DNA of 64,000 nucleotides from Inonotus obliquus (Eukaryota; Basidiomycota; Agaricomycetes; Hymenochaetales; Hymenochaetaceae): contig JAJHTX010000004.1 of assembly GCA_032164295.1 (NCBI GenBank), forward strand, positions 2,666,001 through 2,730,000, in the 5' to 3' direction. The translations under genes were made by a program, and so were the position numbers. Of this stretch, positions 9,506-21,184 are shown one piece after another; the stretch's first letter is position 1, and the number at the start of each line of letters is the position of its first letter. Under the pieces are notes generated by a model that saw only the letters and a list, made by a program, of their open reading frames with translations, was not told where the DNA came from and searched no databases.

Positions 9506-12500
9506 ATGAACGTTACTTATACCACATCTTCCTCTCCTATCTCTTCTCATCGCCCGCCCTCTCCGTCCACGCCAAAGCCGTCCTTTTCGTCATCACGTCC
9601 ACCAAATCCACCTCCGGGCGGATCAGACTCATCCCGAAGACGCTCGAGTGGAGGCAGTCAATCGGCAAGGACACAATCGGGCCTGATTCAGAACTATAAT
9701 TTCGCACACTCTATTCAATCAGCCGTACTTAAATCAGCACAAATGCTCAAGTTCTGGCCATCCACGCCCATAGAGCAGCTCACCCCAAAGGCTGCCCCTA
9801 ACGGTCGCGAGCGAAACCCGTTTGACGATCTACCACTCGTACCAGCGACTGGTAATAATAATAACACAAGTCACACGCCTGCTAGTCCTGGCGTGACGTC
9901 AAACGCAAATAACATGAATGCTGTAGCAGCCAGCTCAGGAGTTATCAATGCTCCCCTACGCTCCCCGACAGCCTACAGCTTCCAGACTCACCATCTTCTT
10001 AATACCCACGCAAGATCGCGAACGGACAGCGGTGGAGGTGGTGGGGATATGACACCGCTTGCTCCCGGTCTCGCGCCACCAATAGTAAGCTCAGGTGTAC
10101 CAGAGTTCGTGTCAGCGATTCCCACAAAGCAGTTTGCTCTCAACCTCCACCTTCATGTCCCCGACAAAATGCGCAACAACCTCGATAGCCGCTCACAGCC
10201 AGCTGCGATTCATGCAGATGCCTCAGCGGCACCGCCATCGCCCACCCCGCAAAGACAAGAGCAGCAAAATCAACAGCAGCTCGCTGTCAAGGCACCAATT
10301 CCAGTAGCACCGTCGCCTTCGACTTCATCGGCTTCCTCATCCTCCTCATCGAGCATCTCTCGTGGTCAACTCCACGTCAAGCTCATCCAGGCCCGTGGGC
10401 TCAACGTACACTCTGTAAATGCGCGGCCGTATGTCGTTGTACAGTTCGACCAGAACGAGTTCGTCAGCCGCGACCCAATACACGAACTAGAGAAGGAGGT
10501 CAAGGGTACCGCGACCAACCTATCGCGAAACAGCTCCTCCTCTGCTCTGTCTGCTCTCGGGGCCATCAACTCCCGCGCAATCGAGCACGCCAAACGCTCC
10601 GCGGCTAACAGTGCCTCCAGTTCGCCACAGTCGAGCGTCTCCTCAAGCAAATCAACTCGCAGTATTCCCTACCTTAACGGTGACGGCCGAGGACATGGGG
10701 TGTCAGCTGCCGCACCTAACGTTTCAAACAACATCAGCAGCAATGGCGGTGGTATGGGCGGCGGATTATTCGGGCGGCTGTCAGCTCATAACCCTGTGTG
10801 GAAACACGAGGTCTCCTTGTCAGTCGGAATCGTCTATTGCTCCGCTTTCAAACTGATGGTAACTCGTCATTCATTACAGCGATGTGACCTCAGATCAATC
10901 AGTCATTACTCTTAACGTCTACGATCGAGCAGAGGAGGAACAAAACTTCCTGGGTATGGTGGAGATCAAGCCCATTCTCAAACATGACCATACAGTAGAC
11001 CACTGGTACAGGTATGTATTTTGATACTTTTTCTCTCTTCCTCCACCTTCTTCTCCACACGGGTCTGCACCCTATTTCTACCGCTCCCTCCACGTTCCCC
11101 AAGTCCCGGCCGAGGCACAGCTTCTCGCAATTTTTTTTCAATAATTTTTCGCTCCGATGAGAACCGAGGGGCTTATCTGACAATTGATGGCCTAGGCTCC
11201 TTCCCCATGAGAACGAGGCCGTCACTGGTGAGATACGCGTCCAGACAACGTACGAGCATTACAAGGTACGTAATTCGGAACCTTCCAAGATTTCCTTTTC
11301 CGGTCTTTCCACCGCGTCGACCCTGTGCTGATTGATTGCTTCCTCCGCGAACTTTTACCCTCTCTTACCGATCAAATGTTCTTTTTCATAGACGAAACGC
11401 GCTTTAACACCCCGTGATTTCGAGTTCTTGAAGCTTATCGGCCGTGGAACCTTCGGGAGAGTATTCCAGGTGCGAAAGAAGGATACCCGCCGAATATATG
11501 CCATGAAGGTCTTGTCCAAGAAGGAGATTATTGCAAAGAAGGAAATCGCCCATACAATTGGCGAGCGCAAGATCTTGCAGCAAAGTTTGAATTCCCCGTT
11601 CCTCGTCGGACTCAAGTTCAGCTTCCAGACCGATACAGATCTCTATTTGGTCACAGACTTCAAAAGTGGCGGAGAACTCTTTTGGCATCTACAAAAGGAG
11701 ACAAAGTTCACCGAGGACCGTGCACGTTTTTATATCGCGGAACTAGTGCTGGCATTGGAACATCTTCATAAATACGATATTGTCTATCGGTGAGTTGCTT
11801 CTCTGTATTCTCGCTTCGGTAATCGGGAGCTTAATTGTCTTCAGCGATCTCAAGCCCGAGAACATTCTACTCGATGCAACAGGTCACGTTGCACTGTGTG
11901 ATTTCGGGCTTTCGAAGCCGGATTTAAAAGCGGATCAGCTCACAAACACTTTCTGTGGGACGACAGAGTATCTCGCTCCCGAAGTGCTTCTTGACGATCA
12001 TGGCTATTCGAAGCTCGTGGACTTTTGGTCACTTGGTGTGCTCCTGTTCGAGATGTGTTGCGGTTGGAGCCCTTTCTACGCGGAAGATACGCAACAGATG
12101 TATAAGAACATCTGCTTCAACAAGATTCGATTCCCAAAGAATGTAATCAGCGAGGAAGGAAAACTGTTCGTGAAGGGGGTGGGTAATTTATGAAGTCAGT
12201 AACGAAAGACCACTAATCTCATATCATAGCTTTTAAATCGAAATCCAAAACACCGGTTAGGTGCTCAGCGTGACGCGGAGGAGTTGAAAGAACAGCCCTT
12301 CTTCAAGACCATCGATTGGAAGGCTCTGACTGCAAAGCAAGTCACACCGCCATTCATCCCCGTTGTTGAATCGGACGAGTCAACGGCGAACTTTGACCCG
12401 GAATTTACGAGCGCGGACCTGAATGACGCGGGGATAGACTTGTTTGACGATGATGATCCTTCAGAAGACTGGGTTTCGCAAAGCTTAACGGGTTCGCATA

Positions 12501-12886
12501 TGTTGCATCAACCCAACGGTCCACTGGGGAGCGATTTGCGTGATCATCAAAAAGCTGCGCCCTCGCCCGCACCTTCACCTTCACCTTCACCCGCACTCGC
12601 ACCCGCACCCGCACCCGCTGCACCCGTGAGACCGGGTTTGTCAATTAACGGCGGGAGGAGAAGACGAGCCGAGCCGCAGGGTAGTCCGATAAGCAATTCC
12701 GTCCAGGAGAATTTCCGTGGGTTTTCCTTCTCGGGCGAAAGTTTCGTTGCTGGGCCGGATGGGAAGCTTGCGCAGGTTGGGGACGTCGTAGAGAATGCAT
12801 TAGATGAGTCATCACCATCCGAAGACGAATTTGATGATGTCAGACCTGGCGGACGGACTGCTCGACGCTCTTTCGCGGACATCTAA
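9506..12886 (+). CDS. SCH9: Sch9-type AGC protein kinase with C2 domain
   Basis: This is the fungal S6K/Akt-like Ser/Thr kinase of TORC1 nutrient signalling. Six exons (9506-10818, 10880-11011, 11196-11265, 11392-11789, 11845-12178, 12230-12886) give 967 aa. A long Ser/Pro/Asn-rich N-terminus precedes a C2 domain (about residues 285-500, starting RGQLHVKLIQARGLNVHS) that is interrupted by a Ser-rich insert. The kinase domain follows: GRGTFGRVF (P-loop), AMKVL (Lys), YRDLKPEN (catalytic loop), DFGLSK, and the activation loop TFCGTTEYLAPE with the PDK1-site Thr. The AGC tail ends with a Ser-Pro turn-motif candidate (GSPISNS) and the hydrophobic motif FRGFSF, the TORC1 target site in the family. 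All catalytic residues are intact. The C2 plus AGC order and the tail motif separate it from PKA, YPK and PKC. An Ala-Pro/Ser-Pro repeat lies at 12560-12625. Confidence 0.95.
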
Positions 12887-13675
12887 ACTTGCTCTCTGCA
12901 TAGTCCTTTCAGCACGACAACCGTACGCGCTTCAAGTCGGTGTATAATACTATCCTTTTTTCCCTTTCGTTTTCGATTTTCCTTCCTGGCCTTACGCATA
13001 GCAATCACTCGGACCAAGCATTTGCTTCATCATCTATTTTCTACACTCTCGGCGTTACATTTGCCTTTTTCCATACGCGGACGACCTTGGATTACACACG
13101 CTCGTCGCTGTCGCGGTCGTCGTCGTGCTGCGCGCGTAACCCTTTATTCCTCTTCACGATCTATATAAGTATACTCGCTTTCAATTCGCTTTCGTTCTGG
13201 AATGCTTCTTCATATTTTATTCGGATTCGCGGTGTTAAACGAATCGAATCGAAATGTTTCAATAATTTCTGCATGGTGGATGTGTTTGGTGGATTTGATG
13301 GATGTGTTTGTTGTACTTAGATGCCGTTCGGCGTTCGGTTCAAAACAGGAACTTTTTGGAGGAGAGAAGGGGGTTAATGCTTTCTAGTGGGTGTATAGTA
13401 GATTTGTGACTTGTTACAATATATTTGTTATTCTTTTGCGCATTGTTTATCTGGGAGGGCAGTCTGGTCTGGTCAAATAATCGGGATCGGGAACGTTAAC
13501 ATTAACATTAATAGCTAGGGGAAACGTATCTATAGCGAGATAGGATTTTAACCATTGACGGACTGATTGAGCTCCTACCTCTTTTCTACTTCTAGATCTA
13601 GAACGGTAAGGTACACAGGGGGCATACGAGAACACATCGCGCGCATGGAACTTTCACTCCTTTTTTCTACCAACT
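12887..13675. other. Convergent 3' gap between SCH9 and the AIM32-like gene
   Basis: The gap is AT- and pyrimidine-rich with open frames lacking domains. Two genes converge here, so it should hold both 3' UTRs. Nothing else is recognised. Confidence 0.5.
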
Positions 13676-15429
13676 CTACCAATCTAATAAACTCTTACAG
13701 CCACCAACCCCAGAACCTTCTCCAGGCCTATCCCCAGACCCAGATCGAACGATGCCCAAACCACCTCTGAATAACTGAGGAAGGATTTTACCGCCTAGGA
13801 TTGTATGTTGAACTATGGATTGGACGTGGTGTGGTGTTACGCGGCCGTACCAGATGCTTGAACCTTGTGGGAAGTAGATCTGTTTTCAGGGGGGGACGAA
13901 TGTGTGTTAGTATTAGGTTTAGGTTTGGTATGGGGGGGGGGGGGGGGGTAAAGAGTAGAAGGTATAGTATAGAGGGTATACGGAAGGTGAAAGAGATGGT
14001 ATGGTAAAGAGATGGTATGGAGGATCAGATGGTTGGTAGTTTCTGCGTTCTGCGGAAATGGGAGGAGAGGGGTTGGTTGATAGGAGGTGAGCATTGAAGA
14101 GCATTGAAAAGATTAGCGTGGAGAATAGGAAAAAATGAATGGAGAATTGAATGGAGAAAATTGAATATATGAAGAGGATGAATGCGAAATGGGATCGGAC
14201 AAGAGTACAAGACTATTCGTCACGGTAAATGGAGAGTGAGGGATTTTCCAAGAATGGAGGGAGATGGGAATGGAGAAGTGATACTTACGATGACGTTACC
14301 AGCATACTTGTGGCCACCAATATGTGAACTCTTCAACATCAGCGCTCTTCCTTTCCCACAGTCACATGCATGTAACTGCTCGAGAGCCACTTGTAGTCGC
14401 TCCTCGTCCGTAGAAGCGATAGACTCGAGAGGAGGAGAGGAAGTGGTGATGTCATGAGCGTCTAGATCCGTATCCACCTGCCACCCTTCACTTTCCAAAC
14501 TCCGCGCAAAGTCTGTCAAGTTCAGTCATAGCTACACGTACAAGTAGAAGTCGAATTACCTTGTTCGAGACGCTGAGAAGCAATGTGACATCGTGCATCT
14601 CGTCTCTTGTGTGAACCTTATGTCACATCATCATCATCATCATCAGCCATCCAACGATCAAAGCGAACGACTTACAGAGTAGAATAACGCAATTGTACGG
14701 TAACGTCCACGATTTAAATTTAACCTCTTCTCCCTCCGTGATACTAGTTCCAGCACGCGATACACCAGGATCCAACGCGTATCTCCAAAATGCGTCTGCA
14801 CCGGTAGAGGTAATAGGAATATCGGAAATTGCTACGAAATCGGGAAGAACGAGGATAGTCGCGTGTGTGTCGGGGTCTTCTGAGATGGAGTGGTGTGAGG
14901 CGTTGAGGATGGAGAGGCGGGAGGTTGGAGTGTAGTCGTAGACGCCCGTTGGTGTTGGTGTTTTGACACTAATAGTGGTTGTTTCTTTGGATTTCTGGTG
15001 CGAGTCTTCGGCGGAAGAAATAAAGTTGGCGAGAGTGTTTGATTCGGATGTTACGTCGTGGACCCAGTCGGCTTTGCCTGTTGATATGAGTACCTAAATA
15101 TACGTCATTAACACAGCTCCCTCGAGGAGGAGTGTTTTGCTGACCTGTCTACGATAGGGCTTGACTGTTCCTCTCATATCCGTCTCCATATCTACGTCGA
15201 ACCTCTTTGAAAACTCTTCGTGTCCTATAAGTACAGTACACATCATCAAGTACTCCTCTACAAACAGACGGTCGCATAACGCACCTTCATCACAAGGATC
15301 TGAACACGTCCTGCAACTCTCTTCACACACAGGTACACCAGCCTCTTTTAGTTCTTGTGCAGCCATTGGATCGTTAGGGTCTTGTCCAAGAACCGTAGCT
15401 GCTAGTTTTCGAGCAATTTGGTGTACCAT
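13676..15429 (-). CDS. AIM32: Sucraseferredoxin/AIM32-like thioredoxin-fold protein
   Basis: The AIM32 family are thioredoxin-like ferredoxin proteins, linked to mitochondria in yeast. Motifs in order on the minus strand are CEESCRTCSDPCDEG near the N-terminus, LPYNCVILLCSHKRRDARCHIAS, CDCGKG, HIGGHKYAGNVI, and a last exon reading IYFPQGSSIWYGRVTP. That last exon is 13676-13879, with stop at 13676-13678. It is reached only across a long intron (13880-14288, 409 nt, GTAAGT donor, AACAG acceptor) that contains 17 consecutive C on this strand. Other introns are short, for example GTAATT...GACAG between RLEQ and DFARSL. The start at 15429 (MVHQIARKL) is the first in-frame ATG of this exon. A further exon from an ATG at 15624, spliced in frame (...HAYR|DMVHQ), is possible and would add a Ser/Thr/Arg-containing leader that could target mitochondria. 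Confidence 0.85.
13880..14288 (-). other. Unusually long intron (409 nt) of the AIM32-like gene, with a G17 run
   Basis: Donor GTAAGT (complement of 14283-14288) and acceptor AACAG join GHKYAGNVI to IYFPQGSSIWYG without breaking the frame. The run of 17 G on the plus strand at 13932-13948 lies close to the acceptor. Other introns read in this window are mostly 45-80 nt, with two of about 170-185 nt. Confidence 0.75.
13932..13948 (+). repeat. Homopolymer G17
   Basis: Seventeen consecutive G on the plus strand, read on the transcribed strand of the AIM32-like gene as C17. Length may be unreliable in the assembly. Confidence 0.9.
14625..14645 (+). repeat. CAT trinucleotide microsatellite
   Basis: Six to seven CAT units inside a short intron of the AIM32-like gene (ATG repeat on the coding strand). 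Confidence 0.8.
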
Positions 15430-16049
15430 ATCCCTATTCCGTATTTCGTATTCCGTGTCCGTCAGTTTCGGATTATGGATTATCGATGATCCAAATTTCA
15501 CAGTTAACAGTGACGATAATGGGTGTCTTCACCGGTAAGCGTGGGGTATGATACTGGTAGTGGTAGATGATAAAGGCAGGAACTTGATGGTGTAGGTTGT
15601 TCGAACGTTCATGTTGATGTTCATGGCCGCCGATGTCACGGTGTACGCGCAGTCTTTGCCGTTCAGCACGCCACTGTATTACATTACACATAGTCCGCTT
15701 CCGTATCTGATTAGATAACCCCGATTCGGACGAAGCTTATGTAGTAGACCTCTTTTGCAAACCAATCGGCGGGAGAAAATCAAACAGTACTGACCCACTT
15801 CATTGTTTCAAGTCCTGGATATTTACATCACTACATTTCGCTTACAATTAGATTAGAAACCGCTTATTATCGAACGGTCTTGGCTGCCCCACTGATTGAT
15901 TGCAAAGAGGTTTATTGGTAGATGATAAATAAGTAATGCGATTGATTGTATGGTCCGTGCCAGTCAGCTGCTACTACTACTACATAGTGATGCGTGGTGA
16001 TGTATGATGTATGATCTATATGCGAAGAAAATTACTGTACTGATAAACA
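15430..16049. other. Gap upstream of the AIM32-like gene
   Basis: The gap contains the possible upstream exon of the AIM32-like gene (to 15624) and, toward 16000, short TACTAC and GTGATG-type imperfect repeats. The 3' end of the next minus-strand gene adjoins it. No other gene is seen. Confidence 0.5.
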
Positions 16050-18294
16050 CTACGACGAATGCGAATGCTGTGACTGCTGTGATTGTTGTGAATGCTGCGA
16101 ATGCTGTACTACAGGTCCAGAAGGAGGAAGAGGAGGAAGAGGAAGAGGAGGATACGGTTGCATAAGAGGAGAAGTAAATTGTGACAAGTCAACGTATCCA
16201 ACCATCGAATCAGTCCACATAGGCATAGGATGTTGAGCGTACATATATTGTGCGTGTGCGTGTGCGTATGGGTCGTCAGTGTCAGCGTTGGGATTAGGAT
16301 TAGGATTCAGATTCAAAGTCAAAGTTGGGTCCATTGGTATTGAGAGTGGGAGTGGTGGCATGGGTGGTATTGGAGCCATTGGAGTTACTGACATGGGGAG
16401 TGGGAGAGGTAGAAGAGGTGGAATCATCGAGTAATCTGGCATTTGCGTGAAATCTGGTTGGTTCGATTCGGGACCTGCGATGGGAACGGGAGCGGGGATA
16501 ACGGGTATAACCTGATTCGGATTTTGATTTTGATTTCGACTTTGACTTTCCTCAGTATCAAGTTGCCGTCCTTCATCTTCACTTTCTTCACCCAACATGT
16601 CGAGAACAGACGCCGTAGTTTCGTCACCACCACCAAGATTTATGAGTGTGGTAATTTGCGGGTTAACCGAGGTCGCTTGGCGTAGCCACTTCTTACTAAC
16701 CATCCACCTAGGAGTACCTTTCGGAGGAGGTGGATTCCCGTCCTTCGGTAATCCCATAAACCGATTCTTCCTTCCAATACCACGTTTTGGTTTCGTATCT
16801 CGAGTAGATTGTTCGTATTCATCGATAGAGCGATATAGTTCTTTCAATCGTGAAGAACGCCAGGCGAAGAAACGGATTCGTAGAGCTTTTCCTCCTGGGG
16901 ATTGGGTTTTGTCGTTATTCCCATTTGGTGTATCCATCTCTCCTTCGCTTGATTCCTCGGAGGACATACAATCTAGTTGAAAAGCAAAATCGAACTCGGG
17001 GGATTTGTATTGTTGGAGTCCTTTGCGTGTAGTAGTTCGGTTGGCGAGTTTCTTCAAGCTTATATTGAGCCAAAATTCGAACTTGGATCATTAAAAACGA
17101 ATGACTTACAATCTTCTTCCGACTAAGGCGACGCGCCTTCCTCGCCTTGTTCTCGGCACGGTCCTGGGAATAGCTTTTAATCCCGTTCCCTTGCTGAGAC
17201 GCGTATTTCTGACGCAATGTCGTGTAAAATTGTTCAAAGACGCCGTCAAGCTTCGATAATGTAAAATCTTCAGCAGGGATCAAGGGATACTCGTGTTTGT
17301 TCTTCATCATGTCCGTAAGGATACGCGTCTTCATCCTTGCATTATGCTGGGACTTCTTGGTTGTTTGATCCCAGACGAAGCGGACTGGATACGTCGGAGG
17401 TAGAAGGGTGGTTTCATCATGAGATAGAGGGAGTTCTTTGTCATGATCAAGGCCCATGCAATCTAAGATGTGGACCCGCATTGCAGCCTATCAAACAATC
17501 AATAACGCGAAGTCCATCACGGGGATGCACTTGACTCACATGTATAGTCTGTGCCCGGCTGCTGCGCAGTAAACGCGGCTTGGTCGACTCCTGTTCTGAT
17601 GAATCGTTGGGTGAGCGTGAACGAGGTCGCTTCTGAGTTGCTATCGTTGGCGTGGAAGAACCTTCAACAAACTCAGGGAGTTCTGCAGGTGAGAAAAGCA
17701 TTACGGACTCTCCGGGTACTTGCGATGTTCCGGATGACGCGTTCGTATCGGAAGATTCGTGAGCAGGATTAGAAGAATGTGCTGATATTGCTTTTAGTAA
17801 TTCACGTTCTGCCTTGAGCGTGTCTAGTTCGTGCTGTAGCTCGGCGACTCGTTTCTCGAGTTCCGTCTGGCGTGTAATGTATTTGGCCTCCTGTTCCTGC
17901 TCCCAAGTTAATCTGCGTTTTTTCTCTTGTTCAACGGCAGCTTTGTACGATGCAATAGATTGAATCAAGCCCTTCAGGAGCTGAATCGGGTCTTGAGCGG
18001 GCTGCCGGGACCTAATAACATTAATTAGTCTCCTGTATTAAGAGCCTCATGAGGAATGTAAGACACGAACGACCTCCTTAGTGCCCCAAATGCCGATGTA
18101 GATGCTGCGGCCGGATTAATAGCATCAGCTAATGCGCTTCGATGAGGTTGAGACAGTGGTTGTCGCTGCGGAACGGCTGACGGAGACGGGACAGGGATTC
18201 GTTCATAGTTAGGAGAGACGTTTGCTCGTGTCTGTTGCTCTTGTTCGTAGAAATATGGATTGAGCGCGTCTGAAAGCTCGCTCGAGCCAGGCAT
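16050..18294 (-). CDS. Uncharacterised coiled-coil, basic, low-complexity protein
   Basis: I do not recognise a named family. Exon 1 (18074-18294) starts MPGSSELSDALNPYFYEQEQ and splices in frame into SRQPAQDPIQLLKGLIQSIA. A coiled coil follows (EQEKKRRLTWEQEQEAKY through AELQHELDTLKAERELL). A central folded-looking segment then runs from MRVHILDCMGLDHD through PVRFVWDQTTKKSQHNARM. Next come a basic stretch (ARKARRLSRKKI), the segment RIRFFAWRSSRLKELYRSID, and PKRGIGRKNRF...PPPPKGTPRWMVSKKWL. The last 150 residues are Pro/Asn/Met-rich and end in a His-Ser-Gln repeat. The mix of conserved-looking blocks (FVWD, FFAWRS, PRWMVSKKWL) and basic patches suggests a nuclear or nucleic-acid-binding role, but that is inference. 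Proteins of this kind occur, to my knowledge, mainly in mushroom-forming fungi. It shares a 174-bp upstream gap with RPN11. Confidence 0.75.
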
Positions 18295-18468
18295 TGATTG
18301 AGTAGATGTTCATGAACAAGTACAAGCGGCGAATCTCTCTCTGGATCTGGCCACGCGACATCACGTGTATGACATAAGCAACCGGGACGCGTACGCTCAG
18401 GTCTTACGCGTCCAAATTAACGGGAGTGCTCTTTCTTCCATCTTCATAACTCTACCAGTGTATCGACC
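18295..18468. promoter_or_regulatory. Divergent promoter, coiled-coil gene / RPN11
   Basis: 174 bp between two opposing ATGs. It contains TCACGTGT at 18361-18368, an E-box core. No RPN4-type proteasome element (GGTGGCAAA) was seen. Confidence 0.6.
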
Positions 18469-19720
<1,252 letters not shown>

Positions 19721-20034
19721 AAACCCTGTCAAATTCATTGACGTTCCGGTCCCCGGGTCTCGTGTCATATGAGCACTATGTATGATATCGCATTACGCCT
19801 GCATTACGCAGAGTACTTCCTGGCCTGGATGCTACTCAACTTCCCAGCTGGCGGACTTGGACCATCCGTGGGCACACGAGCAGATGAGAAGACGGAAAAA
19901 TGAGATATTTTTGAGCCGTTCTTGTCCCGTTAAAGTCAGTCTTATTCGAAATAAGATCCTCCCCTGGCAACTATTATCATTATAATACTGAGATTAGCAG
20001 AAAAAAGTCCGTCTAATCAGCAATAGTACTTTTA
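19721..20034. other. Convergent 3' gap, RPN11 / bS18m
   Basis: 314 bp between two converging stop codons. It is presumed to hold the 3' UTRs. No other signal is seen. Confidence 0.5.
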
Positions 20035-20829
20035 CTATCTTTTTTCGGTGCTGTCTTCCTTCGTACTCTCTTCTTCACCTTTCTCGCGGTTTCCTACAGC
20101 CTCCTCTACATCCGGAACTTGTTCTTCAGAATCTTGAAGTTGTTGTAAACCCAGACCGAGTTCTTTGGACTTGGAGTTGCTAAGGATGGGGACGACGCCC
20201 ATCATTTTGGCACGCTTGATGGCTTTACCGACGAGGCGTTGACTTCGTTGCGAAAGACCAGTCACGCTGCGAGGTTGGATACGGCCGAGACGGGTCATGT
20301 AAGCGCACATGAGAGTCTCATTATCAGCCTCGCGGCGCGGATCGATTCCGAGTTGAAGAAAGATGTCATTATAACGTGCTTCGCGCCCTGGTCCGAGGAA
20401 TGGTCGTCCGCGAAAGGTATGCCGCCTGGCCATGTCGCGGTTGTAATCAATAGGTCGAACTAACTGGAGACCAGAGAACGTGTTAGTTGTAAATTAGACG
20501 TGTAACAAGCAACGAGAGTACGAACGCCGTGTTCACCGAATGCGAGGACTTTTGGTTTTCGTTCAGCCTCTCCTTGAGCTGTTTCTTCTCCTGTAAAAAA
20601 CGGATGAATTGTGAGCAAAATATTCTCAGTTGATTGATGAATGAGGGATACCGAAGCCTGATGGATTGGTATTTTCGACTACATCGTCCATAAGATTGGT
20701 GAGCTCGGTAGCTTGTTTTACACCTGGCCTTAGCACATCCGTGAAAGGGCGTGGAGAGGATGCAAAGGCGCGTCGACATTGATTGGAGGGGATGGAGCGA
20801 GGGAATGACTTTGCGAGGGAGGCTGCCAT
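20035..20829 (-). CDS. RSM18: Mitochondrial small-subunit ribosomal protein bS18m
   Basis: This is the mitochondrial homologue of bacterial S18. The start at 20829 (MAASLAKSFPRSIPSNQCRR, then AFASSPRPF) gives an Arg/Ser-rich mitochondrial presequence. After two short introns the S18 core reads LVRPIDYNRDMARRHTFRG, NETLMCAYMTRLGRIQPR, GLSQRSQRLVGKAIKRAK and MMGVVPIL. A Glu/Lys-rich tail of about 45 residues (VPDVEEAVGNREKGEEEST) follows the core; it is longer than in bacterial S18. The gene is head to head with RIM15 over 355 bp. Confidence 0.9.
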
Positions 20830-21184
20830 GGACAATGAGAGGGGTGCTAGAAGGGGTAAGGTAGTCAAGTAATATGAATGATGTAATCGTGGGAAAATAA
20901 TGTTTGTATAGAAGTGAGATCCGTCGACTATGCGCTCTCTTGAGCCAGTCACACCTTGATATCCATCCACTCGTCCCCTCCTTCATATCGTCCGCCTACA
21001 GCACCGTCCACTCCTCCTCCTCCTTGCAATGCTTATCCTCTCTCCTCTATAACTACCAATACAGCTTTAATCATAGGTACAACGGCTTTGCTCTACCCTC
21101 CCTTCCTCCATTCTTCTCCTCCCTCTCCTCCCACTCTTCCCCCTCTTTCATTCCACTCGACACTCTCCCCTTGAGTGTACGTAG
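20830..21184. promoter_or_regulatory. Divergent promoter, bS18m / RIM15
   Basis: 355 bp between opposing ATGs. The half next to RIM15 is strongly pyrimidine-rich (about 20990-21170, repeated CTCCTCC/TCCTCC), typical of fungal promoters near the transcription start. No CACGTG is seen. Confidence 0.5.

Noticed and set aside
12550..12640. Arg/Val repeat peptide on the minus strand
   Set aside because: It is the antisense reading of the Ala-Pro/Ser-Pro repeat within the SCH9 tail.
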